DNA of 64,000 bases from Torymus aiolomorphi (GCA_036365515.1 CM070873.1:192130604-192194603); one strand, 5' to 3'. Counted from the first letter of the stretch, positions 1-11,020 are shown. Notes: generated by a model from the sequence alone, not told the origin. Numbers and translations: made by a program.

Positions 1-1916
1 ACCTTTGGAAAGGTCTTGAAAAAAGTTATTATTTAAAAAAAAGAATTCAAATCCGATAAATATTTTAAAAGATAATGATGAAAACGTGTTTGCAAAAATT
101 GCGAGCGTTGTACATTAAATAGCGCTCTGGCTCTTCATGCAGGAGTGTCCTTTTCATAAAATAGAAAATGTTTTTACAAAATAGTAATTAAAAATAATTG
201 TTAGATTTCGAAGAATCATCGTCGGAAATGAAAAGAAAGCAGCTTGCGCTGCCGCGGGCACTGCCGGCGCCCCATCGATAATGCCGTGGTGGGGGAAAGC
301 ACGACTCTGGCACACGCTCTTGAATCTCTCTCGCACACTCTCCCTTTTTCTTTTCTCACAGACACTGTATTTTTCCGGCCCCACTCCGTATCTGTGAACT
401 TTCTGACATTTTCAAATCTCTTTTTTTCATAAGCTATTTGACATAAAAAGACTTTTTTTTATATAAACATGCTGCAAGGAGATGTAAGCGTTTCTGTAAG
501 CGTTAATAAATAAATTAAAAAAAAGGTGTTATTGTCAACTTTTTAAAATTTAAATTGACAATTTCTACTTTTTCTGTTATTATTTATATATTAAAAAATA
601 AGTAAAAAACAACTTGAGATTCCTATTTTTATGCACAGTAATTACATCCATTATTAGATCTATTTGTTTACGCTTCTTTTCTCACCTCTTATACTTAACA
701 CTAGTAAAACTTTTTAACTTACTAGTGTATCTATATGGTATATTTTATTTTTTTTATTCTATTTTATTAAGATTAAACGGGAGTTACCTCTTGGTTTCTA
801 CAATATATGCAGTACAAATTTGTATTTAAACTTTCTTAAAAGGTTTTTATATTTTGCAGTAATTACATTCATTATTGCATATATAAAAATTAGAATAATT
901 TCAAATGTAATATTTCCTATAAGTTAATTATTTTGTAAGCTATTTTGTAATTGTATTAATATTATTGTATTTTTTTCAAATAAAGAAGTTTTAATTCAAT
1001 TCAATGGTGCTAATGTTTGTATTTGATTCAAATCTTATATCCTGACAAATTTTGATGGTAAATATTACTCTTTTCTACTAAATCATTGTAAAAGCTCTTC
1101 AAAAGTTTAAATACATAATATAGATATACTAATAAGTTAAGAAATTTTACTACTGTAAGGCATAAACGATGTGAGAAGATGCATAAATAAATAGATCTAA
1201 TAATGAATGTAATTATTGTGCATAAATATAAGAATATCAAGTTGTTTTTTAGTTATTAATAAGTTAATATATAAATAATAATAGAAAAAGTAGAAATCGT
1301 CAACTTCAATTTTAAAAAGTTGAAAATAACACCTTCATTAATTTTTTTTTTATTAACGCTTACAGAAACGCGTAGATCTCCTTGCGGCATGTCGATTTAT
1401 AAAAAATCGTCGTTTTATATCAAATAGTTTATGACAAAATGCGATTTGAAAATGTCAGAAAGTTTCGGAGATGCGAAGCGGGGCCGGAAAAATTCAGCGT
1501 CTGTGAGACAAAGACGGAGAGAGTGTGCGAGAGAGACAAAAGCGTGTGCAAGAGACAGAATCACGCTTTTTTCCATTTAAGATTTATTCATGTGGGCATG
1601 TAAACTTTACACAGTCGCGCCTTCTCTCACCACATTATCGATCGGGCGCCGGCAGTCCCAGCCGTCGTGTGCGGCCGTGCGCGCACTTTTCTTTTAACTT
1701 CCGACGATAATTTTTCAAAATCTAACAATTAGTTTGAATTGACATTTTGCATAAACATTTTCCATTTTATGAAATAGACATTCGTGCAGGAGTGAGAGCA
1801 CTATTTAAATTGCAACGCCCTCAATAGTCGCAAACATGTTTTCATCCTTAAAATATTTATTGGGTTACAATAATTATTTTTTTTAAATTATAGCATTTTT
1901 CAAGACCCTTCCAGAG
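1..1916. repeat. Giant imperfect palindrome (foldback), left edge of window
   Basis: The first bases of the window (AGGTCTTGAAAAA) are the reverse complement of the bases near 1895-1915, and similarity continues inward. The GC-rich blocks at 250-300 and 1640-1680, the short CGTTTCTGTAAGCG-like blocks near 488 and 1360, and the AT-rich blocks near 614-750 and 1110-1240 all pair. The arms are roughly 1-755 and 1110-1916, with a spacer of about 350 bp. The short frames at 614-829 (+) and 1028-1240 (-) are the same stretch read in the two arms and are not evidence of a gene. The arms differ by many substitutions, so this is an old inverted duplication or long-TIR element. The true left end may lie outside the window. 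Confidence 0.8.
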
Positions 1917-2520
1917 ATGTACTACACCGATTAAAAAAGTAAAATTATTTTCGAAATGTTTAAACATTTTAGACGTGCGCGTAAACAATGTGGTGGTCGC
2001 GTTTTAACCTCTATAACTTCGGTCCAAATTGAAAATTTTGAATTTAAAAATGGATATTAAAGTTGAAGAGTTTTATGATTTTTCAAAACTTTGCTGAACG
2101 GTGTGTCATGATTTTTGTAGACGCGGTGCAGTATGCAATTAAAGACGAAAGAAAAACGACCCCCCCCCTAATTTCTTGTATAATAAACAATGAATTCATT
2201 TGAAATTTGGCATGCGCCTTTGTGCAGACAAAAACATGTTTCATATAAAATTTCAAGTTATTCTGGCTTTTTGATAAAAAATTATATAATAATGAAAAAA
2301 AATATGTTTTTTCTAACGGACTGTGCAAAATCGAACTCTGCGCATCTCGTTAGGAAAAATAGTATGCGCAACATGTGCGCAATAGGTTACCCGGGGATGA
2401 CCTACTTTGCGCACTAGTTGCGTAATGAACTATTTTGACACTCCATGCGCAAAGCACTACTTTTACGCACGCTTAGATTTTCAAGCATGCGCTAAAATAG
2501 CACTTTACGCGCGTTATGTT
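1917..2520. other. Intergenic stretch; cluster of AAAATAGTA/GCGCA motifs near its end
   Basis: No coding sequence is supported here; the opposed 75-81 codon frames at 2083-2417 show no recognisable domain. From about 2330 to 2520 the sequence repeatedly alternates AAAATAGT (or its complement ACTATTTT) with GCGCA or ACGC words. It looks like several nested copies of the ends of the same small element family that follows. Confidence 0.5.
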
Positions 2521-2535
2521 AAAATAGTACATTTC

Positions 2536-2648
2536 GATACAAGTGTGCGAAGTGGGTGATTCGTGCACAGGTGTGGTTTGTCGCGCGAGCGAAGCGAGAG
2601 CGACAAAAACATCCGTGCAATGATCACCCGCTTCACCCATGTGTATCG
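2536..2648. repeat. 113-bp palindromic MITE-like unit with GAGCGAAGCGAG core
   Basis: The sequence from 2536 (CGATACAAGTGTGCGAAG) pairs with its near-perfect reverse complement ending at 2648. Between the arms lies a second short palindrome around CGAGCGAAGCGAG. The same core recurs in separate palindromes at 2712-2758 and 20748-20770, with a variant near 4740, so this is a recurring structural module and not a chance hairpin. Confidence 0.7.
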
Positions 2649-2711
2649 AACTTTATTTTTTTTAATGGAGTGGGTGACACTCGGAGAACATTGATTATGT
2701 ACATACGTGAG

Positions 2712-2758
2712 GAGTGTGAAGTTTGTCGCTCGAGCGAAGCGAGAGCGACAATCACACG
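2712..2758. repeat. Hairpin with GTCGCTCGAGCGAAGCGAGAGCGAC-type core
   Basis: This is a second, separate palindrome: GAGTGTG on the left pairs imperfectly with CACAC on the right, and GTCGCTC pairs with GAGCGAC around the CGAGCGAAGCGAG centre. It lies between the outer ends and the long terminal repeat of the large DNA transposon and may be subterminal structure of it. Confidence 0.6.
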
Positions 2759-2877
2759 AGTCAAGGACAAGATAAAGAGATTAGAAGCAGAGCGCGGGAG
2801 GCGGCATACTTATACTTTGCGCACGCTCCTTCTAGAAGTGAAGTAAATTGATCTGCGCATGCGCGTACTTCGCGCAC

Positions 2878-4049
2878 GCCAGTCAAATTAGATTATTTTA
2901 GCCCGTTTTCAGACTTAATTGTAACTAGAGGTTTGTAAACGGATTCTGGTCGGGGGAGGCATCAGGTACAATGATCCGGTGAGTGAGTATAAAAATTATG
3001 TCAGGATCATTTTTTAAATAACGAATTTATGATCGAAAAGTCAGTTTTTTGACCACAGAAAAGAAACTACTGACTTTACAGAAAAAAGTTTCATGTAAAC
3101 TTTATAGATATTAAAAAGATCTATCAAACGCATTTTACAGATTTAAATTTAGTTAATTTGCTTATCTGCAAATTGCAAAAAACCGCTGAAAATGGCCATT
3201 TTAACGATTGTTTATTACTCCGTTAAAAAATTTGCTAGGTGCTTGATAACTCATTTAAGTATAGCTCTTATAGTACTTAATAAGCAGATAAATTTTTAGC
3301 TAAAAATATTCAATAGTTTTTGAATAATTGCATTTATTTATTACATTTTGGTCATTTTTGTGTGATTTTTCCCAAGCCGTGGGACGTCGTACGAGGATGC
3401 AGTAAACGGATTTTGTAAGTTTAACATCTCTACTTTCACGAACAATGAAAAGCTAAGCGATTATGTCAAATTTAGTTATTAAAAATCGCAAAATAAAAAA
3501 AAGTCATTTTTTTTGTTATAAACAATTTGAATTGCGACTCCTGTATTTGTCGTAGATAAACGACAGCAGGTTCGTTGGAAAGCTGGCATTTTTCTCCAAA
3601 TTTTAACGCCCCTACGAACTCTCCAAGTGCTCTAGAAGCCGAGATAATTTTTTTTTTTGGCAAAAATTGCCATGTCTTTAATTATTAATATTAAGAAACG
3701 AGACAGGGGCGAAAAATCGAATTAATAGTTGTACTAACATAAAAAAATGTTGCGTGACATCAATTGCAAAATTACATTGTTATAAATAATCACAAATGTG
3801 CTGGTCAAAAGTGGAGAAGGCTACAGTGTCACGCGAAAAAACTGAGCATAGGAACTTCAAATCCGACGCGCTCGAAAAATTTTTCATATCTCGGTAAGTA
3901 ATTGACATAAACACTTCATGTTTTTTTAATTTGGGATAGCTTGCGATAATATTAACATCTGGCCTACTTATTTCCCCGAAAAAGTTTATTTAACAATACT
4001 TAATTAACAATAATTATTTTAATTAACTTTTTACTCTTTTTTCATAAAA
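2878..4049. repeat. Left long inverted repeat of the Academ-like element
   Basis: The arm begins GCCAGTCAAATTA and is the reverse complement of 15941-17085, with roughly one difference per 10-20 bases and a few small indels. Shared landmarks include the GACGTCGTACGAGGATGC block near 3384 and the TTTCCCCGAAAAAGTTTATT block near 3970. The 63-codon minus-strand frame at 3472-3663 is within the arm and is not a gene. Confidence 0.9.
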
Positions 4050-4546
4050 ACATAATTAACTACATTTAATTTTATGCAATGGTACATATTACTAATTAAT
4101 TACACATATTTCTATATAATTCTGTGTATGTGAGTATATGTGTGCGTGAGTAGATTTGAAGTCTGCCGTTTTTTTTATGTGTTCAGAATAATGCGTTCAG
4201 AAAGACATTCGAGGTAGACCTTTGCTTCGTCCTTTGTGCGCATGTCCCCTCCAAATGGAGCGTCGCTTTGTGTTAGTTTGACAGTTGTGTTGTTAGTGAC
4301 GCTATCCAGCACGTGAACAGAAAAATATTTGTGTTAGAAATACTGTTTGAGACTGTTTATATACTGTTCCAATTATTGAACGCTTTTAAGTGCATTAATG
4401 TTCTTCTGATTTATAGTGTAATAACGAAATTTTACAATAATTTCTGTACGAAACTTGTATAGCTTGTTTTTTAACGACAATTCGGATCGGCTTAAATTTA
4501 CAACTACAAGATAGCGACAACTGCAGAGATATATTTTACGGAGGTT
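4050..4546. other. Transposon interior upstream region, no gene seen
   Basis: AT-rich sequence with a short TG-rich run near 4130-4150. No frame with recognisable domains. It could hold the promoter or a first exon of the transposon gene: a plausible splice acceptor (TTGTCTTGTTTCAG) lies just before that gene at about 11289. Confidence 0.35.
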
Positions 4547-4851
4547 TATAGTACATTACGATACGTGTGCCTTAAGTAGCCCATTATTGCACGGCGTGAA
4601 GTACTCGCTGCGCTCGGGCCCTATCACGCCATGTAATGGGCTACTGAAGACTCTAGTATCGTACAATATTTTATAGCACAGCCTAACCTAAGCCCGCTAT
4701 CACGCCTATCCGTGCGCTAAGCAGTCCTTTTTTGCACCATGAGGTTAGCGCACGAGCGTAGCGAGTGCTATATACACGGTGCAATAATGGGCTACTTATC
4801 GCACGAATAGGCGTGACTTAAGTACGGGCTTAGGTCACATTGTGCTATAAA
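4547..4851. mobile_element. Compound palindromic MITE, TATAGTAC...GTGCTATAAA
   Basis: The unit is made of two adjacent palindromes. The first runs from TAGTACATTACGATAC to GTATCGTACAATA (4549-4660), the second from TTTATAGCAC to GTGCTATAAA (about 4663-4850). An internal AGTAGCCCATTATTGCAC stretch has its inverted partner near 4775-4795. The unit interrupts a local tandem repeat: compare GGAGATTTAACGAGATTGACGCACTGC at the later copy. Related compound units with the same end words sit at 17768-17897 and 20692-20884. Confidence 0.65.
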
Positions 4852-4918
4852 TGAGATTTACGCAGTACATATATAAAACCATTGGTAAGTACATAAGCAT
4901 TATAATTATTTATTTATA

Positions 4919-5139
4919 GTATTTTAGGAAAACTAATTCATAATTTATTTGTCACTGTCAAAAAGAATATATAGAGTTCTTTTATGTTTGTAGTGAAGAT
5001 ACATAATAAACTCCAATCCAGTTTCAATATTAAATTACAACTGCAAGAGAAATATTTTATGGAGATTCAATGAGATTGGCGCACTGCATAATCGAACCAT
5101 TGGTTAGTACATACGCATCATAATTATTTATTTATAGTG
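4919..5139. repeat. Local tandem repeat copy, left of gypsy-1
   Basis: A unit of roughly 220 bp that recurs at 10059-10280. A partial earlier copy is split by the MITE at 4547-4851. The last four bases, AGTG at 5136-5139, are the target-site duplication of the gypsy insertion, so the two copies were contiguous before the retrotransposon inserted. Confidence 0.75.
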
Positions 5140-6382
5140 TGTAACGGGGTAAGTTTGGCGCGGTTATTCGCTTCCTCTAAGCGGAATTACCGATGAACGG
5201 CGCAGCAAAGAAATGGGGCGCGAGCACTGGCTCGTGCCAACCCTCGGTGAAATCTCCTCGTCCTTGCCTGCGCGCCGTCGCTCGCCGTCGGCTGCCTTCG
5301 TCGGCAGCCGTACCTGCCGGCGTTACAACGCGCGACTTCACTGTCGCGCTTTCTCTCTTTCGCGCGTGCTTCCTCGGCTGCTCAGTATTGCGCGAGTACC
5401 GCGTACTCGCGCCCGCGGAGGCCGGTGGTATTCTATACCGCCGCGCCACCGACTAGAAAAAGGGATCGGGATATTAAATCACTCGCGTACGCGTTCTTAA
5501 ATCAAGAACTTTACCTTTATTGCCCCTCGGGCAGAAGAACTGTAATACACGCGGCGCGTATGATCTATACGCGCCGATACGGGTGGTGCGCCCGCGCTCG
5601 CTATGTGCGTGTGTGCTCGGTCGCACACACGTACGTGCCGACCGACTCGAGCCGAAGTAGGCCGATCGCCGCGCGCGATCGGCACTCGCGCACGCTTCGG
5701 CGAGTCTCGCTCGCTCGCGCGGACCCCGCTTCCCGGACTCTCGTCGTCCGCGGGGGAAGCGCGTTATCGCCTGGCCAGGACTTACCTCGCGGCGACTACG
5801 CTGATGCCAGAGAGTCAGGCCGGGCGGTGTTGAACGCCTCGCGCGTCGTAACTCTCTCTCTCTCTCTCTCGCTCTCCTTCGCGGGCAGTCCGGCCGTAGC
5901 AGAGGATCGGCCGCGCTGCTGGCGTCTCTTTCTCTCTCTTTCTCTCTCCTTCGCGGGCAGTCCGGCCGTAGCCGGGGATCGGCCGCGCTGCTGGCGTCTC
6001 TCTCTCCTTCTGCTGCACTGCTGCACTGCCGCGCGGCTCGCTCTCTCGCACTCGCGCACGGCACTGCGTCACGCTTGCTGCACGCCCGTGCATTTCTCTC
6101 TCTCTCTCTCTCTCTCTCTCCCTCTCCCTCTCTCTCTCTCTCTTGAGGCACAACTCCTGGAGGAACCAGCGCGGGCACGGGCTGTAGCCTAAGCGATAGC
6201 CGAAGCAATACTGCCTGCCTGTTCCTTCGTCGGCACGCGCGATCATCTCTCGGCCTTGCCCTTCGCGCAAGGTTGAGAGATGTTTGTTTACCTCTTACGT
6301 GTTTGCGCGTGCCGTCGCGGTGTGCTGAGACTCGCCCACCGATACACACACACATACGCGCACGCACACGAGCCAGGTTACA
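5140..6382 (-). repeat. Gypsy-1 full-length LTR (3' LTR)
   Basis: About 1243 bp, GC-rich with long CT runs, starting TGTAAC and ending GGTTACA. It matches 9439-10058 from the word GGACTCTCGTCG onwards. The 255- and 297-codon frames inside it are low-complexity products of CT/GA runs and are not genes. Confidence 0.85.
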
Positions 6383-6632
6383 CCCCCCGTCCAGACGCGG
6401 ACTATCCCTCGGAGAGTCTGCTCTGCTATCTCCCGATCAGCATCTTCAACGGCGGCACGAGACTTCCTGAAAAGGTGTGTGCGCGAAATGATAAGGAAGA
6501 CAGGTTAAAAGACTGACGCTCTCGCACACCGCTGCGCGCGAGTCGACCGCGGTGAGGCATCTCGATGCGACCTCGGCTCCTGTCGCTTTGCGGAACCTTT
6601 CAGCCGGCCCCGTGGTTTTCCCGTCCCGGGGT

Positions 6633-7409
6633 TCACCTTCTCCGTTGCACGCGTTTTACCGGGAACCGCGCGAACCACGACGCGAACCGTTTTACGCGGA
6701 CGTCCCCGAGGACGTTTTTCGAATGGACGCGCATCACTCGGCGGCGCTCCGCCGGCTCCGGTGGATCGCTCGTCACCGGGACGTTTACGTCTTCCCTCAG
6801 CGGTTGCGTATCCTCGACGTCGTCTACTTCTTCGCTCGTGTCGTCGCTGCTTTCTTCGTCGTAAGGCTTGAGGTGAGAGACACGCAGGATCTCTTCACTC
6901 ACGTCCTTCTCGTCTCTGACTCTTACCGTATTGAAGCCGGTTATCTCGGTTACCTTCAGAGGACCGGCATATTTCGGCGCTAACTTCGCCGATATTCCTT
7001 GCGCTGCCGAGGAAAGGACTCTGTTCCTTTTCATGACGAGGTCTCCTATCCCGTAGGATACTTCTCTTCGGCGCGCGTTGTAGTATGCAGCTTGTCGCCG
7101 GTGCTCGTCGGCAGTTTGCGCGGCAGCCCTCTTTCGCAGACTATCCATCTCATGCAGGTGCTCCGCCCACGTATCGACAGCCTCGCGCTCTCGTTGCTCA
7201 AGGGCCTCGCGCTCTTGCTCGCGGCGAGCGGTCGCCGAGGGAAGCAGCTGTCTGCCGTAATTGAGGGTGGCCGGGCTCACGCCGGTCGAAGCATGCACGG
7301 AGTTGTTCAACGAGAACATCAGCTCCGGCAGTTTCTGATCCCACTCGGCGTGAGATTTCTCGACGAACGCGCCCAATCGGGTCTTTAACGTTCGATTTAC
7401 CCGCTCCAC
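6633..7409 (-). pseudogene. Gypsy-1 integrase C-terminal half
   Basis: This frame starts at VERVNRTLK, which carries the third catalytic residue (Glu) of the DDE integrase, and continues through the conserved region after it. It ends with a GPF/Y-like SH3 module (DLVMKRNRVLSS..., KYAGPLKV..., RVSHLKPY). It continues the integrase frame at 7198-7938; the two overlap but lie in different frames, so a small indel near 7405-7412 separates the second Asp from the Glu. The acidic tail after the GPF/Y module is usual for gypsy polyproteins. Integrase would insert the reverse-transcribed DNA in the nucleus; this copy is broken. Confidence 0.85.
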
Positions 7410-7938
7410 CGGGGTTTGCCTGAGGGTGATACGGCGGGGTAGTCGAGTGGTGGACGCCGACGTCGGCGAGGTATTCGTCCACGGCTTTATTCTTGAATTC
7501 CGTGCCGTTATCGGACAGGAATACCTCCGGAGTGCCGAACCGAAAAATCACCCTCTCCTTGAACTCTTTCAAGATGGTCTTCGCATTCGCTTTACGTATG
7601 GGCACGCACTCCACCCAGCGAGTAAAGAGGTCTTGGAACACCAAGATATACTCGTGCCCGAGTTTACTTCTCACGAACGGGCCGGTTATATCTCCGGCAA
7701 CTATTTGCCACGGCCCGTCGATAACTCGCTGCCCCATCAGACCAGCTGGCGGTCTTTGCTCCGCTTTTGTCTGCTGGCACACTTGACATTGTTTCACGTA
7801 CTTCCTCACTGCGTGATACATCTTCGGCCAGTAGTACAACCTGGCCGCGCGCTCGTACGTTTTTTCTCGAACTTGGTGCCCGGCGGTCGGATCATCGTGT
7901 GATTCGCGGAGCACTTCGCGACGATGCTCCTGGGGCAC
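7410..7938 (-). pseudogene. Gypsy-1 integrase N-terminal half (HHCC plus first two Asp)
   Basis: The frame shows a His/His/Cys/Cys zinc-binding domain (H in ESHDD, H in AGHQ, then CQVCQQ), followed by the catalytic core with Asp in AGDITGP and Asp in LSDNGTEF. The expected Glu comes after a frameshift at about 7410, in the next reading frame. Beyond that point this frame reads an arginine-rich shadow that should not be taken as protein. About 130 bp without an open frame separates it from RNase H upstream, where the normal linker is disrupted. Confidence 0.85.
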
Positions 7939-8067
7939 GACGAGTTTCTATGCCTCGTCATCGGCGACCGCCGCTTCTACTATCTCATCCGCGAGAAAGT
8001 AGAATAATCGACCCCCTACCACTTTCCACCTGGGATGGGTTGAGGGGTCGCGCGTCACTTCGTCCAG

Positions 8068-8381
8068 TCAGGTCCGGTACCACTCATCCTTGGTACCGTC
8101 GGACCACGTGCTTGCGTACACTTCGAGGTCGTCTTCCTCTTCGTACATGCGCGAAAGCGCGTCGGGCACGTGGTTCAGCGCGCCCTTTCGATGTTCCACA
8201 TCGAAGGAGTGTCCTTGCAACTCGAGGGCCCACCTCGCCAGTCTTCCGGTGGGGCTGTGCAGGCTGTGTAGCCATCGCAAGCTGCTATGGTCTGTCACCA
8301 CCAAGAAGTGATATCCTTCGATGTACGGGCGAACTTCTTGATCGCCCATATCACCGCTAGGCATTCGCGCTCCGTGACACT
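8068..8381 (-). pseudogene. Gypsy-1 RNase H C-terminal part
   Basis: After an in-frame TAG at 8382-8384 and a shift near 8335, the reading continues with the second half of the RNase H domain: FLVVTDHSSLRWL, then HRKGALNHVPDALSR, a typical gypsy RNase H ending. The domain starts in the preceding RT frame (QTDASDTGIG). RNase H normally removes the RNA strand during reverse transcription. Confidence 0.8.
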
Positions 8382-9410
8382 CTAGTTGCGCTCCGCTGGC
8401 GAAAGTGTTCGGCTGGCGAATTCGAGGACCTGTTCCTGTCCCTCGATTACATGCAACAGCACCGCACCGATGCCAGTGTCGCTCGCGTCTGTCTGCACGA
8501 CGAACTGAACATCGAACGAGGGTTTGGCGAGAACAGGGGCCGAGGACACTAGGGCTTTTATCTTCTCGAAAGCCTCTTGCTGCGCGTCGCCCCATTCGTA
8601 TCGTCGATCCTTCTTCGTTAGCGCCGTGAGCGGTTCGGCTATCGTGGCAAAGCCTTTCAAGAACTTTCGGTACCAAGATGCCATCCCCATGAAGCGGCGC
8701 AGTTGCTTCAAGTTCTTTGGTACCGGAAAGTTTATCATCGGCTCGATCTTATCAGGATCTGGCCGGAATCCGTCCCGATTGACGAGCACACCGAGGTATT
8801 TGACTTCAGTTTTGCCAAACACACTCTTCTCACGGTTGATCGTCAACCCGGCCTCTTTAACGTGCTTCAGCACGTGCTCGAGCCATTTCAAATGCTCCTC
8901 ATACGTCTCTGTCGCGATGATGATATCATCGAGGTATGAGAAGGCGTACAGCTCGAGTTCGGGGCCGATGACTTTGTCCACCAGGCATTGAAACGTCGCT
9001 CCGGCCTGAGATAGGCCGTATGGCATTCTCGTGAACTGATACAGGCCCAATCCGGGCACTGTGAATGCCGTCAGCTCCTTCGATTCCGGCGTCAGCGGAA
9101 TTTGGTGATACGCTGAGCTTAGATCGAGTGTCGAAATATATTTTGCGCTCTTCAGTTTGCGCAATATCGCGTCCATGTACGGCAGCGGGTACGCGTCTGC
9201 CTTCGAAACCGCGTTTAATTTCCAGAAATCGATGCAGAAACGGTACTTGTCGTTACTTTTCCGTATCATAACGACGGGGCTCGACCACGCGCTCGTAGAA
9301 GGCTCGATTACCCCGGATTCAAGCATCTCGATCACTTGACGGTGCATATCCTCTTTGAGCTTCTTGGACACCGGGTAATAACGTTGCTTCACGGGGCGTG
9401 CACTCCCCAC
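8382..9410 (-). pseudogene. Gypsy-1 reverse transcriptase and start of RNase H
   Basis: 342 codons. The RT blocks are in order: VIEPSTSAWSSPVVMIRK, STLDLSSAYHQIPL, the catalytic YLDDIII, and FLGV-type block YLGVLVNRDGF, then the RNase H Asp motif QTDASDTGIGAVL. A stop ends the frame inside RNase H. The start near 9410 is not a true start: the sequence upstream is fused directly to the truncated LTR, so the protease and RT linker are missing. The one substitution seen in a conserved block is FCIDFWKLN, where gypsy RTs usually have an Arg at the Trp position. Confidence 0.9.
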
Positions 9411-9438
9411 TTCAATGTGGTGGCTCGCCCACGTAGTG

Positions 9439-10058
9439 CGGACTCTCGTCGTCCGCGGGGGAAGCCCGTTATCGCCTGGCCAGGACTTACCTCGCGGCGA
9501 CTACGCTGATGCAGAGAGTCAGGCCGGGCGGTGTTGAACGCCTCGCGCGTCGTAACTCTCTCTCTCTCCTTCGCGGGCAGTCCGGCCGTAGCAGAGGATC
9601 GGCCGCGCTGCTGGCGTCTCTTTCTCTCTCTTTCTCTCTCCTTCGCGGGCAGTCCGGCCGTAGCCGGTGATCGGCCGCGCTGCTGGCGTCTCTCTCTCCT
9701 TCTGCTGCACTGCTGCACTGCCGTGCCGCTCGCACTCTCGCACTCGCGCACGGCACTACGTCACGCTTGCTGCACGCCCGTGCACTTCTCTCTCTCTCTC
9801 TCTTTCACTCTCTCTCTCGAGGCACAACTCCTGGAGGAACCAGCGCGGGCACGGGCTATAGCCTAAGCGATAGCCGAAGCAATACTGCCTGCCTGTTCCT
9901 TCGTCGGCACGCGCGATTATCTCTCGGCCTTGCCCTTCGCGCAAGGTTGAGAGATGTTTGTTTACCTCTTACGTATTTGCGCGTGCCGTCGCGGTATGCT
10001 GAGACTCGCCCACCGATACACACACACATGCGCGCACGCACACGAGCCGTCCGTTACA
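9439..10058 (-). repeat. Gypsy-1 truncated LTR (5' LTR)
   Basis: Matches the inner 5738-6382 of the full LTR at about 95% by eye and ends TTACA at the target duplication AGTG. It lacks roughly the last 600 bp in transcriptional orientation, which would hold the R/U5 region and primer-binding junction. Confidence 0.85.
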
Positions 10059-10280
10059 AGTGTTTTTAGAAAATTGATTCATTATTTATTTGTCATTGTC
10101 AAAATGAATATATAGAGTTCTTTTATGTTTGTAGTGAAGATATATAATAAACTCCAATCCAGTTTCAATATTAAATTACAACTGCAAGAGATACATTTTA
10201 GGGAGATTTAACGAGATTGACGCACTGCATAATCAAAGCATTGGCAAGTACATAAGCACAATTATCACGTCGGGATAAAA
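10059..10280. repeat. Local tandem repeat copy, right of gypsy-1
   Basis: Second copy of the 4919-5139 unit. It shares the TGTTTGTAGTGAAGATA and CAGTTTCAATATTAAATTAC blocks. Confidence 0.75.
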
Positions 10281-10358
10281 TTTCTCGTAAAGTCGTTGGG
10301 TAACTAAGAGAAAAGCATATGTATAATGTATCAGAGCACAGTTCAGCGTGTGTGCTAC

Positions 10359-10361
<3 letters not shown>

Positions 10362-10395
<34 letters not shown>

Positions 10396-10402
10396 ACACA
10401 TA

Positions 10403-10466
<64 letters not shown>

Positions 10467-10520
10467 CACACACATACACACACACACACACGCGCGGGCA
10501 CGCACGCACGCACACACACG
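10362..10520. repeat. (CA)n / (ACGC)n microsatellite
   Basis: Alternating CA dinucleotides and ACGC/GCAC tetramers over about 160 bp. The His/Thr/Arg and Val/Cys frames across it are artefacts. Confidence 0.95.
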
Positions 10521-10849
10521 TAATTTCGCGGGGAGAGGGATCATGCATAGATACACTTTGTTTTGAATCAAGTTCTTTGCTTTTCTCTCCTGTGACTTCC
10601 AACGGGTCGGTATAAAATCATATAGAAGCTATTGTATTCTCATCTATCTTTCCTAATTATATTTTGACAAAATTTTTAATGTCATGCACAATTTATTTTT
10701 AACAAACCCTAATGAAAATGAAAAATGTATGTAAATTTAAATAAGTGTATTTATGTAAATAAATATATAAATGTCAATAAGTGTATATAAATGTTGTAAT
10801 TGGAACCCGCATTCACATTTATTTATATTTATATACTATTAAGGGATAC
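10521..10849. other. AT-rich spacer, no gene seen
   Basis: AT-rich with repeated TAAATAAATATATAAATGT-like words near 10740-10790. No coding signal. Confidence 0.5.
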
Positions 10850-10851
10850 GA

Positions 10852-11020
10852 ATTTGGGGCTAGTCGGCGCATAGGTTCCTGCCATACCGGCACTGGCTGC
10901 GACAGTTACTGTCGTATGTAGCATTGTACTGCCAGTACGGTGATAGGCTGGCCGTACGGGCACTTGCTTTTCACACGGGTGAATCGAGTTCAATTCCCGA
11001 TGTTTCCGTTTTACTTTTTT
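10852..11020 (+). other. Possible tRNA-derived (SINE-like) fragment
   Basis: GGGGCTAGTCGGCGCATAGG near 10856 resembles a tRNA D-arm/A-box. CACGGGTGAATCGAGTTCAATTCCCG near 10974 resembles an anticodon-to-TPsiC region with a B-box-like GAGTTCAATTCCC. The distance between the two is too long for a tRNA and no acceptor pairing was found, so this may be a degenerate tRNA-derived SINE or chance. Confidence 0.2.

Larger units (their letters stand above)
5140..10058 (-). mobile_element. Gypsy-1: Ty3/gypsy LTR retrotransposon, internally deleted
   Basis: The element begins TGTAAC and ends TTACA, flanked by AGTG on both sides (5136-5139 and 10059-10062), a 4-bp duplication normal for Ty3/gypsy. It reads on the minus strand. 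Reverse transcriptase, RNase H and integrase are recognisable, but gag, protease and primer-binding region are absent. The promoter-side LTR (9439-10058) lacks about half its length, and the RT frame begins within 30 bp of the break. One deletion therefore removed the end of the 5' LTR, gag and protease. The remaining frames carry stops and shifts, so the copy cannot act alone. Confidence 0.9.

Noticed and set aside
5425..6367. 255- and 297-codon frames on opposite strands
   Set aside because: They lie in the gypsy-1 LTR and consist of Ser/Leu or Arg/Glu repeats from CT/GA runs; the shorter LTR copy breaks them.
6552..9339. Many plus-strand frames of 60-197 codons
   Set aside because: All are antisense to the gypsy-1 polyprotein, which has clear RT, RNase H and integrase motifs on the minus strand.
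10233..10615. His/Thr/Arg and Cys/Val frames
   Set aside because: Pure translation of a CA/ACGC microsatellite.
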